A stretch of DNA of 64,000 nt from Mucilaginibacter agri (GCF_009928685.1 NZ_WWEO01000045.1:1054001-1118000); one strand, 5' to 3'; positions 1 through 11,029 are shown, counted from the stretch's first letter. The notes: a model not told the origin generated them from the letters alone. Program-made: numbers and translations.

Positions 1-636
1 TTGCTGCAACAGAATTACGAAAACCAGCATGTTAGCATGGAACTGGAACGTATGAAGAATGATAACCTGGCAGCGCAGTACGAATTATTAAAGCAACAGG
101 TTAACCCCCACTTTTTGTTCAACAGTCTCAATACATTAAAGGCTATGGTTGAAACCAGTGATGAAGAGTCTGTAAATTTTATTCTGAAATTAGCCAACTT
201 TTACAGATTTACCTTAGAGAGCCGGAAACTGGACTTAATACAATTGAGTGAAGAGATGGAGATTGTAGAGGCTTACCTTTTTCTGCAACAAGCACGTTTT
301 TATGATGGGTTTACATTCACCAGTACGTTAACTAATCAAACATTAAAAACCCTGGTGCCGCCTTTTACCCTGCAGCTGTTGATTGAGAATTGCATTAAGC
401 ACAATGTGGTTTCATTACAGCGCCCCCTTCATATCCGCGTGTACCAGGACGACGAATGCATTGTTGTGGAAAATATATTGCAGGTTAAGAAAGGTGAGGT
501 AAACTCAACAGGTGTGGGATTAAAAAATATAGGTTTACGCTATGGTCACCTGCTCGAAAAAAACATTGAAATTATTAACGACCAAAAAACCTTTAAGGTA
601 AAACTTCCGCTTATTTATGAATATTATCATCATTGA
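1..636 (+). CDS. LytS/YehU-type sensor histidine kinase, 3' part
   Basis: This is the C-terminal part of a sensor kinase that continues upstream of the window; the TTG at base 1 is just the edge. The visible part begins with a short coiled stretch, then the His_kinase (PF06580) signature PHFLFNSLN near residues 36-44 holding the phospho-accepting His. An ATP-binding domain follows, with the N-box LLIENCIKHN near 128-137 and the glycine-rich STGVGLKNIGLRYG near 167-180. The membrane or sensor part is off the window. It overlaps the next gene, a LytTR regulator, by 20 bp, the usual arrangement for a translationally coupled LytS/LytR pair. The signal it senses cannot be told from this part. Confidence 0.9.
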   Translation: MLQQNYENQHVSMELERMKNDNLAAQYELLKQQVNPHFLFNSLNTLKAMVETSDEESVNFILKLANFYRFTLESRKLDLIQLSEEMEIVEAYLFLQQARFYDGFTFTSTLTNQTLKTLVPPFTLQLLIENCIKHNVVSLQRPLHIRVYQDDECIVVENILQVKKGEVNSTGVGLKNIGLRYGHLLEKNIEIINDQKTFKVKLPLIYEYYHH

Positions 637-1378
637 AGACGAATTACGTACGGCGAAATCGCTCGAAACAATTATTAAAGATCTTAAACCTGATGCAAGT
701 ATAGTTGGACAGTATCAAAGCGTAGAAGAATCGGTAGATGCACTTAGTAATACTACGCAGCCTGACCTGATATTTATGGATATTCAGTTGGCTGATGGCT
801 TATCTTTTGAAATATTTAAATCGGTAAAAATTAATTGCCCTGTAATTTTCTGTACCGCCTTTGACGAGTATTCGCTGGAGGCATTTAAGAGTAATGGTGT
901 TGATTATGTGTTGAAACCTTTCTCAAAAGATGATATTAAAGAAGCACTGCTAAAGGTGGATGGATTCAAGAATTTTTTTCAGCAGAAAACATCGCCGGAT
1001 TTGGAGGCCCTGCTCTCGAGAATTAATCCGCCCAGCGGGAAAACCAGCTTTCTGGTTTTTAAGAATCAAAAATATACCACGGTTCAAACGGACAGCATTG
1101 CGTTCTTTTACATCCGTAACGACTCTACCTCCCTTATGTGTTTCGACGGGCAGGAATATGCCTTATCTCAGTCGCTCGATAATATTGCGGCTTCTGTGTC
1201 GTCAAAGCAGTTTTTCCGCGTTAACAGACAATACCTGGTCAATTTCAAGGCGATTAAAGAGGTGGAGCATTATTTTTTACGTAAGTTATACGTGAAACTG
1301 TTAATAGAAACACCGGAGAAGCTACTTATTAATAAAGAAAAATCGCATAATTTTTTAAGTTGGATGGAAGAGCGATAA
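617..1378 (+). CDS. LytTR-family response regulator
   Basis: DNA-binding response regulator, probable partner of the overlapping kinase. Residues 1-120 are a receiver domain: acidic pocket IIEDE, phospho-accepting Asp in LIFMDIQL near residue 54, and conserved Lys in VLKPF near 101. Residues ~145-250 form a LytTR DNA-binding domain (FRVNRQYLVN is the typical core), which replaces the usual winged helix. The ATG start lies inside the kinase gene. LytTR regulators in this phylum usually act on a few nearby promoters, and the only gene downstream on this strand is the giant ORF at 1825, about 450 bp away. A regulatory link to it is possible but is not shown by any repeat I could see. Confidence 0.92.
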   Translation: MNIIIIEDELRTAKSLETIIKDLKPDASIVGQYQSVEESVDALSNTTQPDLIFMDIQLADGLSFEIFKSVKINCPVIFCTAFDEYSLEAFKSNGVDYVLKPFSKDDIKEALLKVDGFKNFFQQKTSPDLEALLSRINPPSGKTSFLVFKNQKYTTVQTDSIAFFYIRNDSTSLMCFDGQEYALSQSLDNIAASVSSKQFFRVNRQYLVNFKAIKEVEHYFLRKLYVKLLIETPEKLLINKEKSHNFLSWMEER

Positions 1379-1824
1379 ATTTTCCCCGTAAAGCTATACT
1401 AAACTATCCATGTATAAACTGATCTTCCACATTTCACCAGATTCTTGCTTGTAAACCAAAACATCTTCCGCACCATACCACCCTTGCTATTTTGTTCCAA
1501 GTAATGTTAGGCCTATTTACTTCCTGTGGATTATCATAAATTGTTGAAAGATAAACAAACTAAAGATTTGTATTATAAGATATAATGATTAAAATTGTTA
1601 ATCTACTATAAAGATACTTTTTCCATCCTGTAAATATTTTCGCCTCGCTTTACAAAAGGAACTAACCCACAACTAAGTATAGCCTAATTTATTGAGTAAG
1701 CCGAGATAATGATCCAAAGTATTTAGCAGCAAGCAAATGAATTTTCAGTTGCGGAACATTATTGTATAAGCTGAACAGCCGGTCTCCCTTGCACAAATTG
1801 TTAATCACCTGAAAAGCATTCAAA
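1379..1824. other. Intergenic, nothing recognised
   Basis: 446 bp of AT-rich DNA between the regulator and the first giant gene. I see no RNA gene, no convincing hairpin with a T-tract and no clear direct repeat that would mark a LytTR site. The promoter of the giant-gene pair presumably lies here, but no good TAnnTTTG box stands out. Confidence 0.5.
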
Positions 1825-4800
1825 ATGACTAAAGATCAAATTGAAGACTACCTGTATTTCTTTTGGGCTCCCTTATTAAAGGCGAATTCAATAGCCGACG
1901 TCGATAGAGATAGCTTTGAACGCCTGGTTATATTGACACTCAGCCAGGTTTCGGTGTATATCGAGGCCCCAGACTATGTGAGCGGCGCCAGCAGTCGTGA
2001 TTATTCGGCGGACATTGTAACTGAAATAGACCAGTTTGCCGATAAAATAGTGGCCAACATTCCAGACCGCACAACTGACGATTCTTTCTGGCTTAAGATT
2101 ATAACACAGTCATATTTTTTTACAGAATCGATTGCGGATACCCAGCTGGAACCTGAGGCATCTTTCGGAATTTATCATCAGGAAGAAGGAAATATACTTC
2201 GGCGTTTTGATTTCTATTACTTACCTCATCAAATTCAACTTCAGTTACCTACTACGGCGGAGATATCGGCAATTATATCTGCGAAAACTCCTTTTGCTAT
2301 TCCGGATGGCGATGTTACCAGCATAGACATTGCCGAATGCACACTGTGGTTGTGCGCCATTCATTTCGATGCCAGTGCCAATAATGCTGCACTGTACACA
2401 GGTTTGCAGCTAAAGAGTTGTAATATCTCGTTCGATAGCGGGTACGCGAAATCGGGGGATAAAATTGCAGCGGGTTTGTTGAGCTTTTTTTCGGGATTTG
2501 TTATCACCGCCGTTCCGCAGGATAGAGTCGCCGTAGAACCGGCAATAACAATCGCCTCTGGCAATACGCTCACTTACCCCAACAAACTTGTTTTTAGTTT
2601 TAAACACAAAGCAGGATTACCCCAACCCCCTAAAATATCGCTTACACACGTTGAGCCGTTTACTACAACACTTTTTGGAAGCACCATAACTTCGGATGCA
2701 GCCGACAACGTTGTTGCAAAATGGGCTACTGATAAAAACCTCTTGTCATTTCCGCTAACAAGCCAGGATGCTACTTTTTCGGCGATCGAAAATTCTTCAC
2801 CTGTTTTTAATTTCAAAGGGAGTGGGAAATTTAATAACCTCAGCTGGTATTTACAGCCGGTAAGCACCGCGCATCCATTGGGTGTATTGAGGTTAGGCCT
2901 CGGCGCCGATGATGGGTATGTAGGTTTTGATAGTCAGGATCAGTTTACACTCGGGTGGGATAGTCTGGATAACGGTCCGCTTAAACTGAAAGATCTTTTT
3001 ATTCGCACGTCAAATCGCGCTTTTTTCCTTACATATACTTTTAACGCAAATAAACTTGCGTCGCAAAAATTGCAATTATGGAATGCTAACGATAGCCACA
3101 AAAGTAGTTCATTAATTGATATTAGTTACAGTGCGGAGGGCAAAGGCAATTTTGTTTCACACATCTCAACAGAACAAAATGTGGTTAATACCAGCCTTAA
3201 TTTAAATATCGATCGCCCTGTACTTTCTAACGGTAATCGCATCTTTTATCAGGCGCCCGGTCAGGTAATCTTTATCCGTGATGCAGAAAACATAGCGGCG
3301 GCCGTACTGGGGCAAAAAATGGATCCAGCCATCGCTTTTGAAAATAATGGGTTTAAGCAACTGAGCAGCTTTGCGCTTTCTAACGCGCTTATCCTGGTAA
3401 ATCCCGTTGATTTATTTTTCCTTGTCGGAAGACTAAATACTTCAGGTTTGGTTATCGAAGGGCAATCCTTTATCCGCTTTCCAATACGTTCTGTAGAGCA
3501 TACATTGCCTGACCCATACATTACCAGCCTGTTCAATGACCAGCCTGATAATAACGACATACAACCCACAAGTAGTTTAATGGTAACTATACAATGGAAT
3601 GACATTGATGGTGCCGAATTGGATATGCAACTTGCAGACGTAAACGGCGCTGTAATTACACCCAAGAGCACACTAACCGATGAACAGCTAGCAGATGCGT
3701 TGCTGCAGTTTCCATTGCGGCACCCTGGTGAGGCTGCGTACGACGACTTGTTTAAAAGCGCACTAGCTGCGGCAGGCATAGCAGCCGGCGTTGATGCAGA
3801 AACTATTCCTTACTCCAGTTATAAATCTTTTTACCAGTCAAAAATTAATGTAGCGGGCGCATTTTCGGCATTGCATATTTTACCCGGTAATATTTCGCTG
3901 GTAGATGTTTCGGGTAGGGCCTCGCAAATGGGAATTGCTTTTTCGCGCAGGCTTGATAGTGCCGAAAATGACATTCAGCAGGTGTATCAAAATACAGGAT
4001 ACAACTCGGTTCAAACTTATCGTATCGAAAACAATGAGGTAGTAAGTTCGGGCAGATTTGTAAGGGCATTTACACTCCCGCAAGTTGGGTGGGAACCTAT
4101 CTATTTTGAAGAACAAAATGATACCGGTGATATTTTCAACCGGGATATCCCTTTTCCAACGCACGGTGTGCCTACCCGTATTGCCAGTGCTAACAGAGCC
4201 GACGTAGCATTGGCGCCGATTCCCATTACAAAATATATTGTAGATGGCTTTCAGGATGAAGATAACCAATATGCTGCAGCGGCGCATTTTGCCTTACCGT
4301 TTGGAATGAATGCTATCGCGCTGTTCCACCCTTTCGTACCGGACGTGAAGCTACCGCCGCTTAATAATTTTAAAGTATTGCAAAGGCAAATTCCGGAGCC
4401 TTACTCCTACAGTATTTTAAACTTCAACCAACCTGATTTTAATTTAAAGAAAGCCCAGTTGTCAGGTGCTCTACAAATTAAAGTATTGTCAGAAGGACTG
4501 CCAGATATACCACGCGATGCAAACCGTTTGCCCGATCCATCATTTCATGGTGCTGTTTTACAAATGCCCAATAGTTTCAGCAAAGTTCAAATCCAGAATG
4601 GCGTGCTGGCCTACGAGGCGGATTCTATATTAGGCATACCCGTAACCGCGCAATTTAACCTGGTAATGTATGGAAAATATGTTTTGCAAAACGGTATAGT
4701 GCCGCCAGTCATCCAGTTCACCCGCTCCCTTACCGCAAAGGTTCCTTTAAGGCGAATAGATTTCTCCGGTTTCGGCACCAGCGTATTCAGTAATTGGCTG

Positions 4801-7074
4801 GATAAATATGCGGATGCAGGTGCTGTAAGCCAAGTGAAATTTAATATCCTGATTGGCAGGGTTGCGCACGAAGTGGTGCAGATTAAAAGCTCCATAATGC
4901 CATTTTTTGTTCCGGTAGTAAGAACAATAATTATTGAAAGAAAAAATCATGGCAATATCATCCGTACTGATTCAGGATGGGTTCCTACCGGGCCGGGCGT
5001 TTACCATGTTGGCTATGATTGCCATCCGGGCGTTGTAAAAGGTGTTTACAACGTAAGCTCCATTAAAGATACAGAAATAGAATTGCAGCAACATTTAATC
5101 AATGGCGACGATGTTAAAATGGTGGGCGTTTACTATGATGCCGATGTACTGTTGGAAAATGTTAGCAGCGGGTTTAAGGTTACGGCTGCTTTTGCAGATA
5201 GCACAGACAGGCTGGTGCCCTCTAAAAAGCAATTCGGATACATCATACTAGGAAACAATGCAGGGAAGAAGTTAGACCAGTATTATACCAAGCAAGATTT
5301 GCAAGCCTTTATGACAAGGCCTGATGTTGGTGTATTGGGTGGGCCGGTTGATTGCGTGGTAAATATTGCAGGTACCGACCAGTTAATGCATGTAACCAGG
5401 GCCGACGTTACCGCCACTACATCTACCTTGTTAGTTGCCGCGGCGCGCGGTACGTTACAACTGCCTAAAGGCGGAAGCTGGTCTGTTGTTAAAAAAGTGC
5501 CGGGCGGCGCAACCTTGCCGCTTACAAATGATGAGACGGTACCCCTCATCAGAAACGGGATTTTGCAATTTGACGTTGCCGAAAATCCGACGGCGCCAAA
5601 CTTTGCTAACTCACTCCACGTTTTGGGTAATCCGCTGGAGATCGAAAAATATGCTGCCGCTGCACCCGTGCCTGCTTCTGTAGAGTACGCCTTGCTTCAA
5701 AGTACCGGCACTCAAAAGCTATTGTTTCCGCGTCCGTCCTTTGATTCGAATAATATGGTTGCTGTAGATGGTGTAACCCGGGTCAAGCCTCAAATTTTGG
5801 CTACCAATCCTGTTATAGCCGATCCATATAGTTTGATTAAAAGCAACGCCATCTTTCCGGATAATACCGATGTGCTGACATTGAAAAATCAACTAACCGG
5901 TATGCTGGCAGATAAACTCGATATTAATTTGGACACTGCCGGGATATCTTTTCCAGATGACATCGCCGCGGCCTTAGTGGATTTTATTCCTCCCGAATGT
6001 ATCCCGGCTGGCGACGAAAGCAGAAAGTTGTACCTCGTAAAAGAAGATGCTTTTAATATCTACATTGATTATGGCCTGTTAACACTTGATGACGGAACCA
6101 AAGCGGCTAAACAATTATTTACGGCGGCTTTAGATGGTACTGATGATAACAAAAACCGCTGGCAAATGGGAAATAAGGAAGTTGCCATTGTGGTCGAGCT
6201 GGCAGATTTTAAACCTCTGCTCACCGTAAAAGGCGATTTTAACGCTTCACCAGACTCAAAACCCATATTTGATAATGCCCGGATAGAGTGGGGTTCTGAT
6301 GGAAATCTGCAGAAAATAATTCAGGTGCTTTCGATCTTATCCATGCTTTCTAAAGAAGATGGTACGGGCGACATTGTTAAAGAAGGCTTTAGTTTTGTGA
6401 TGGGCAATTCGCCGGATAGCTGGAGTTATAAATGCACCATCGAAGAAAAGATCCCGGTAATTAAATTTCCGAGTGCCGTGCAATTAGCACAGCTACCCGG
6501 CCCCGCGCCGTTGATCGTAGAAGCTGGTCTCGACCTGGGGGTTTTCTTTAACCTATCACTTTCTGCAGATCCAAATAACCTTGTTAAAGCAGGGGCTGGT
6601 ATTGTGCTCGGATTTGAGGCCACCATTCAAGTTTTACTGATAACTATCGAAGTGGCCACTGCATATGGTGTGGGCACGGCCAAAGTACAAGTATTTGTAG
6701 AACTTCCCGACGCCAAGCCAACCTTTGAATTTACCATGGGTTTTGGTGCAACCGTTGCCGTGCAATTGCCTATGGTTGGGTATGTGTCTTTAACCAGGGT
6801 GATGAGCCTGGGCGTATCTATCAACAACAGCCCGAGTATGACCGTGGGGCAAATGCTGCGAGGCGTTTTAACAATAGCCGGTGGGTTGGCCTCGGTAACA
6901 CTCCAGGTAGAAGCTTCCGGAACAGTTACCGATAAAAATGCCGGTGCCGACCCAAGCGATTGGACAGCCACGGTGCGCGGTGTGTTCGAACTCGACGTTA
7001 CCGTTGCCTTTGTACTAAGCTGGGACTTCTCGGCAGAGTTTGAACACGAAATTGGTTTACCAAATCCTTTTTAA
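1825..7074 (+). CDS. Giant uncharacterised protein (1749 aa)
   Basis: I do not recognise this protein. It has no signal peptide, lipobox or clear membrane helix, so it is probably cytoplasmic or exported by an unusual route. The N-terminal ~150 residues look helical. The long middle (about 200-1450) looks like beta-sandwich material, rich in short strands, aromatic residues and Asp/Asn turns, with no obvious internal repeat. Residues ~1540-1740 are different: long strands of alternating polar and hydrophobic residues with many Gly/Ala/Val (for example LGVFFNLSLSAD and FEFTMGFGATVAVQL), as in amphipathic beta-hairpins of barrels or tubes. The next gene starts 10 bp after the stop, so the two are almost certainly co-transcribed and may form a complex. 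A cysteine protease of family C25 lies 5 kb downstream on the other strand. Confidence 0.85.
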   Translation: MTKDQIEDYLYFFWAPLLKANSIADVDRDSFERLVILTLSQVSVYIEAPDYVSGASSRDYSADIVTEIDQFADKIVANIPDRTTDDSFWLKIITQSYFFTESIADTQLEPEASFGIYHQEEGNILRRFDFYYLPHQIQLQLPTTAEISAIISAKTPFAIPDGDVTSIDIAECTLWLCAIHFDASANNAALYTGLQLKSCNISFDSGYAKSGDKIAAGLLSFFSGFVITAVPQDRVAVEPAITIASGNTLTYPNKLVFSFKHKAGLPQPPKISLTHVEPFTTTLFGSTITSDAADNVVAKWATDKNLLSFPLTSQDATFSAIENSSPVFNFKGSGKFNNLSWYLQPVSTAHPLGVLRLGLGADDGYVGFDSQDQFTLGWDSLDNGPLKLKDLFIRTSNRAFFLTYTFNANKLASQKLQLWNANDSHKSSSLIDISYSAEGKGNFVSHISTEQNVVNTSLNLNIDRPVLSNGNRIFYQAPGQVIFIRDAENIAAAVLGQKMDPAIAFENNGFKQLSSFALSNALILVNPVDLFFLVGRLNTSGLVIEGQSFIRFPIRSVEHTLPDPYITSLFNDQPDNNDIQPTSSLMVTIQWNDIDGAELDMQLADVNGAVITPKSTLTDEQLADALLQFPLRHPGEAAYDDLFKSALAAAGIAAGVDAETIPYSSYKSFYQSKINVAGAFSALHILPGNISLVDVSGRASQMGIAFSRRLDSAENDIQQVYQNTGYNSVQTYRIENNEVVSSGRFVRAFTLPQVGWEPIYFEEQNDTGDIFNRDIPFPTHGVPTRIASANRADVALAPIPITKYIVDGFQDEDNQYAAAAHFALPFGMNAIALFHPFVPDVKLPPLNNFKVLQRQIPEPYSYSILNFNQPDFNLKKAQLSGALQIKVLSEGLPDIPRDANRLPDPSFHGAVLQMPNSFSKVQIQNGVLAYEADSILGIPVTAQFNLVMYGKYVLQNGIVPPVIQFTRSLTAKVPLRRIDFSGFGTSVFSNWLDKYADAGAVSQVKFNILIGRVAHEVVQIKSSIMPFFVPVVRTIIIERKNHGNIIRTDSGWVPTGPGVYHVGYDCHPGVVKGVYNVSSIKDTEIELQQHLINGDDVKMVGVYYDADVLLENVSSGFKVTAAFADSTDRLVPSKKQFGYIILGNNAGKKLDQYYTKQDLQAFMTRPDVGVLGGPVDCVVNIAGTDQLMHVTRADVTATTSTLLVAAARGTLQLPKGGSWSVVKKVPGGATLPLTNDETVPLIRNGILQFDVAENPTAPNFANSLHVLGNPLEIEKYAAAAPVPASVEYALLQSTGTQKLLFPRPSFDSNNMVAVDGVTRVKPQILATNPVIADPYSLIKSNAIFPDNTDVLTLKNQLTGMLADKLDINLDTAGISFPDDIAAALVDFIPPECIPAGDESRKLYLVKEDAFNIYIDYGLLTLDDGTKAAKQLFTAALDGTDDNKNRWQMGNKEVAIVVELADFKPLLTVKGDFNASPDSKPIFDNARIEWGSDGNLQKIIQVLSILSMLSKEDGTGDIVKEGFSFVMGNSPDSWSYKCTIEEKIPVIKFPSAVQLAQLPGPAPLIVEAGLDLGVFFNLSLSADPNNLVKAGAGIVLGFEATIQVLLITIEVATAYGVGTAKVQVFVELPDAKPTFEFTMGFGATVAVQLPMVGYVSLTRVMSLGVSINNSPSMTVGQMLRGVLTIAGGLASVTLQVEASGTVTDKNAGADPSDWTATVRGVFELDVTVAFVLSWDFSAEFEHEIGLPNPF

Positions 7075-7084
7075 AATAATCGCC

Positions 7085-10000
7085 ATGACTCTAGAGGATA
7101 AAAAAATATTCATACTCCCTTTTCCGCAACATATCGTAGTCGACAAAGACGTGCCGGAAAATAATAAGCTTATTTGCAATGTTGTGATATTACCCCGAAA
7201 TAACCCTTCGGATAATTTGCTGGATGATGGCGGAGTTGAATCGTTCGACAAAGGGACATTTACATTAAAAGCTTGGTTGGTTAAAGGAGCCAGTGACAAA
7301 CTACCAACCTCAGGCGATCATGCTGCGGACACTGATTACCACCCGAAGAACAAGCTTGTTGTTCAGAACACCGATCGCGAAAATATCTTTAACACCATTG
7401 GCGCACAGTTCGAGGTAGAGCTAAGCCCTACACCGCTTTCAACAAAGAAGTCTGTAAGTTTAAAAAAATATCTACCCGAAGCCTATCGAAACGCATTTAC
7501 ATTCACCCAGCCACTCAGCAATAATGCGGTTACCGACGACAGCTATTTCTGCTCATTAAAAACCAATAGCTTTGCCAATCCATACGTAAGAAACAACAAA
7601 GTAAACTGGGCGCAGGTATTAGGATTTGCGCTTTCACAACCGCTACTCGCCAAGGCATTGGGCATTTTGTATACAGACATAGCCGTACCTTTGGACGACG
7701 CAGATTTTTATAAAGAAGGCGGCTGGATTTATTTTGATTTTGATGAAACGGACGATGCAAATACTACGCTGCATTTAACGGCCAAAGATAGCATTGTACA
7801 ATATTATGCTGCCCGAATACCTGCAATAACAACATCAAGACCGGTTTTTGCGCCCGTGCTTTTTCCGGTATTGCATGTCGATGAATTTGGCGTTGAAGAA
7901 GCAACTGTACCTTTTGACGATGTTTTTAAAGATGTTTTAAAGTACGACGATGGCTTTGCCAAAATTGTGCATTGCAGCCAGGCTGTTAATACCAATCCAA
8001 TTTTAGAAACCAAGGATGGCCCATCACCTTTAATGGATACCGGCATTAGATTGGGCTGGGATGATGAGCAGATACTAACCTGGATGAGCCGTGGATACGA
8101 CGACACACACGTAGTGGCAGCAGATCAAAAAGCACATTCTAAATTTACTGTTAGCCGCTATCGTATTGATGTTGCCGAGATAAGCCAGGCGGCATTTGAC
8201 ACGGATGACATCAGTGTAACAGAAAATGAAACTAACGGGAATTGGAAATCGCAGGTTGCTATTACTTCTAAAGCCCCACTGGCATTGACAAACGAAATTC
8301 CATTAGGCGACTACGATGGTGAATCGGGCGTACAGGTTTCGCCCGCACGGAGCAATGACAATGAACGCCAATTATGGCTGCCCGCATTTTTTACATTTTG
8401 GAACGGAGCCTCACTTGCTGTGCCCGACCCCATACCTGACGAAATAAATAAGGTAACAGATTACAAAGCAGCCGAATCGGCAAAAGATGGAGATAAGAAC
8501 GCGCCGGTGTTGTACAAACAAACCCCGGGAACCGAAATGGACCTTAAATATGGAAAGCATTACGCGTTTCGTGTTAGGTTATCGGATATTTCGGGCGGCG
8601 GACCGGTTACAGTAGACACTCCCGTAAATGCAGGAGAGAATCAAATCTGTAAACATAAATTCACTCGTAACGTGGCTCCTTCGCCACCTACGGTAACGGA
8701 TGAAGATAATGGCTTGAAGATTATTCGTCCAAGATTAGGGTATCCGGCTATTTTATTTGCTGCAAGCGATACAACTACAGCGATAGACTTGTTACGGCAA
8801 GACCGCGTTGCCTTAGACACGCAGTCTCAAAGTTTAGTTGATCCGGTTACCGGGAAATATATCGTTAACGATAACTCTTTCGATCTTTTTAAACAAACAT
8901 CAAGAGAAGTTTCTGTTGCAGATCCTGATGCTGATAAGGTTCATATAGTTGTTGAGGTGGCAACGCTTGATATGGATAGAGAGGCATCTTATAATGCATT
9001 ACAGTCAATAACCCCTAAAGAACCATATGTATTGTTGTATGAAACCGTTCGCGGCTTTAACGACTACGTATTATCGTTAAATGAAGCTGACCATACACTT
9101 GAGCTTCCGTTCGAGTTTAGAGATGTGCCGGTTATTTTCTTTAACGAGGGAAAAGATCCTAATGCCTTAGGCCTAGGTGGTGATCTGAGCAATGAAAGCG
9201 GAGCGCTTATTTTGCCTACTGCGAGAAAGCTACGGATAACCATCCGCTCATTTTGCAGTGCCGATAAAACAGATTATTTCGGCGATGACGATTTTCGTTT
9301 TAGTACGCCGGTAAAAAGAGAGATAACCCAAAGTATCGATACACTTGAAGCAACGCCATTACTAGAGCCAACAGACGATCCTTTATTAAGTATTTTCTTT
9401 AGACCTGAAGCTCCCAAGACACCAGAGGAGAGACGCGCCGCCGCTGCGAAGGGTGAACAAAATCAAGCGGACGTTAATATCATAGAGCGTCTCGCTGTAA
9501 TTGGTGGCTTTGATAAAAATGGATTGTCTATAATAGGAAAGCCAAACGAGCGCGTTCAATTTGGATGTTCTAATTTGATAGGGAATACTTTATCGCCCGA
9601 TCACTCTTCGCTCACTTTCGCCACTATAGATGACCTGTCGCGAAAATGGATATCCCTTATTCAGCTCGATTTAAAACGGGACTGGTGTTGGGATATGCTG
9701 ACAGCCGATAGTTTTGAAGTGTTTCGCCAATGGAAATATAAAAGGGACGACGGCATAACGTTTAATGAAGTTGAAGAAAAGGTAGGCGTTATTTGCCTGA
9801 CAAAGGGATTAAACTGGCAAAACCAGCCCGAGCCCGATCGCTTAAAAACACGATTGGTTTTTATAGATGCTTTAGATCCTAAACCGGGTGCAATCCCTGT
9901 GGGAGCCGACCAGGCGCCCACTAAATTCCCTGAACTATTAGATGTGCGGTATCGCGTGTCGCCTAAGTTTAACAAAGTAATAAATTTCGGTGCCACAGCT

Positions 10001-11029
10001 TATGATTATGCTACACAGCCATACAACTTAGAAGTTACCTTACCAATTAGTGCACCTCCAACCCAGGTACCCGAGATCGTTTCAGTCGGGTTGGCTTTGT
10101 CGGCGGCCGACAGCGAGGAACAACTTTTTAATAATCAATATTCAGCAACCTCAGAGCAATTAAAGTACCTCTGGGTAGAGTTCGCAGAGCCTGTAGAGAA
10201 TACAGACGACGCTTATTTTGTAAGACTACTGGCTTATGCGCCCGATCCGGCAATTGCTGATAACAGTGTTGACGTACAAAAAGAAATGGACGAGCCGGCC
10301 ATAAATCTTCAGCCTGAGATTGTGCGCGTTATCCGGCCGTTGCAAGTTACAGACAATGCCGGTCATGATAGTATGCAAGCCCTGTTTGGTGCCACCGCCG
10401 ATACTGATCCAGATGGTAAAGGTATTCGTCATTTTTTGATGCCGCTGCCGCAAGGCTTAACAGCTGATTCACCAGAACTCTTTGGTTTTTTCACATACGA
10501 GTTTCGTGTGGGGCATACATTATGGTCGTTAGAGCAGGCTTTCCCCGGCAGGCCGCTAAGAATCACCGGCGTGCAGCATCCTGCGCCAAGGCTGCGGGTT
10601 AGTACAATGAGAACTGCCGAAACTATCGAAGTAAGCTCGACGTTTGCAGAATCATTTTTTAACGGAAACAATTGTTCGCCGATATTCCCTAAAACAACTA
10701 TTTATGCGCTGTTATATGCGCAGGTATTACAGGCAAATGGGAAGCAATATCGTAATATCCTGATAGATCAGGTTTCTTTACAAAAACCATCTCGCAATAG
10801 TAACAGTGAAAAACCTATTGGCTTAACATCATGGTTGCTAAAAGATATCCGCACCAAGCTCTCGCGTAAAGGAATGGATATCAATGCACCGTTAAGTGTA
10901 TTAGCAATAGAAATAATGCCCGACAGCAGCCCTATAGACCTTCCGGTAAACAATATAATTGACCTTGAAAAGATTCGTATTTTAAGAACATCTCGGTTAT
11001 ATAAAATTGCAGAAAGTTGCCCGGTATAA
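7085..11029 (+). CDS. Giant uncharacterised protein (1314 aa), partner of the 1749-aa protein
   Basis: Unrecognised. I place the start at the ATG at 7085, 10 bp after the upstream stop; a TTG at 7040 inside the upstream gene would add 15 residues (MNTKLVYQ...) that merely translate that gene out of frame. The protein begins MTLEDKKIFILPFPQHIVVD, with no signal peptide or transmembrane helix. Composition is acidic with many Asp-rich turns and short beta-strands, suggesting several beta domains. One charged, Ala-rich helical stretch (TPEERRAAAAKGEQNQADVN) lies near the middle and looks like a linker. It ends in IAESCPV. Tight spacing with the 1749-aa gene argues for a stoichiometric two-protein unit. 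Function cannot be assigned from sequence. Confidence 0.85.
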   Translation: MTLEDKKIFILPFPQHIVVDKDVPENNKLICNVVILPRNNPSDNLLDDGGVESFDKGTFTLKAWLVKGASDKLPTSGDHAADTDYHPKNKLVVQNTDRENIFNTIGAQFEVELSPTPLSTKKSVSLKKYLPEAYRNAFTFTQPLSNNAVTDDSYFCSLKTNSFANPYVRNNKVNWAQVLGFALSQPLLAKALGILYTDIAVPLDDADFYKEGGWIYFDFDETDDANTTLHLTAKDSIVQYYAARIPAITTSRPVFAPVLFPVLHVDEFGVEEATVPFDDVFKDVLKYDDGFAKIVHCSQAVNTNPILETKDGPSPLMDTGIRLGWDDEQILTWMSRGYDDTHVVAADQKAHSKFTVSRYRIDVAEISQAAFDTDDISVTENETNGNWKSQVAITSKAPLALTNEIPLGDYDGESGVQVSPARSNDNERQLWLPAFFTFWNGASLAVPDPIPDEINKVTDYKAAESAKDGDKNAPVLYKQTPGTEMDLKYGKHYAFRVRLSDISGGGPVTVDTPVNAGENQICKHKFTRNVAPSPPTVTDEDNGLKIIRPRLGYPAILFAASDTTTAIDLLRQDRVALDTQSQSLVDPVTGKYIVNDNSFDLFKQTSREVSVADPDADKVHIVVEVATLDMDREASYNALQSITPKEPYVLLYETVRGFNDYVLSLNEADHTLELPFEFRDVPVIFFNEGKDPNALGLGGDLSNESGALILPTARKLRITIRSFCSADKTDYFGDDDFRFSTPVKREITQSIDTLEATPLLEPTDDPLLSIFFRPEAPKTPEERRAAAAKGEQNQADVNIIERLAVIGGFDKNGLSIIGKPNERVQFGCSNLIGNTLSPDHSSLTFATIDDLSRKWISLIQLDLKRDWCWDMLTADSFEVFRQWKYKRDDGITFNEVEEKVGVICLTKGLNWQNQPEPDRLKTRLVFIDALDPKPGAIPVGADQAPTKFPELLDVRYRVSPKFNKVINFGATAYDYATQPYNLEVTLPISAPPTQVPEIVSVGLALSAADSEEQLFNNQYSATSEQLKYLWVEFAEPVENTDDAYFVRLLAYAPDPAIADNSVDVQKEMDEPAINLQPEIVRVIRPLQVTDNAGHDSMQALFGATADTDPDGKGIRHFLMPLPQGLTADSPELFGFFTYEFRVGHTLWSLEQAFPGRPLRITGVQHPAPRLRVSTMRTAETIEVSSTFAESFFNGNNCSPIFPKTTIYALLYAQVLQANGKQYRNILIDQVSLQKPSRNSNSEKPIGLTSWLLKDIRTKLSRKGMDINAPLSVLAIEIMPDSSPIDLPVNNIIDLEKIRILRTSRLYKIAESCPV

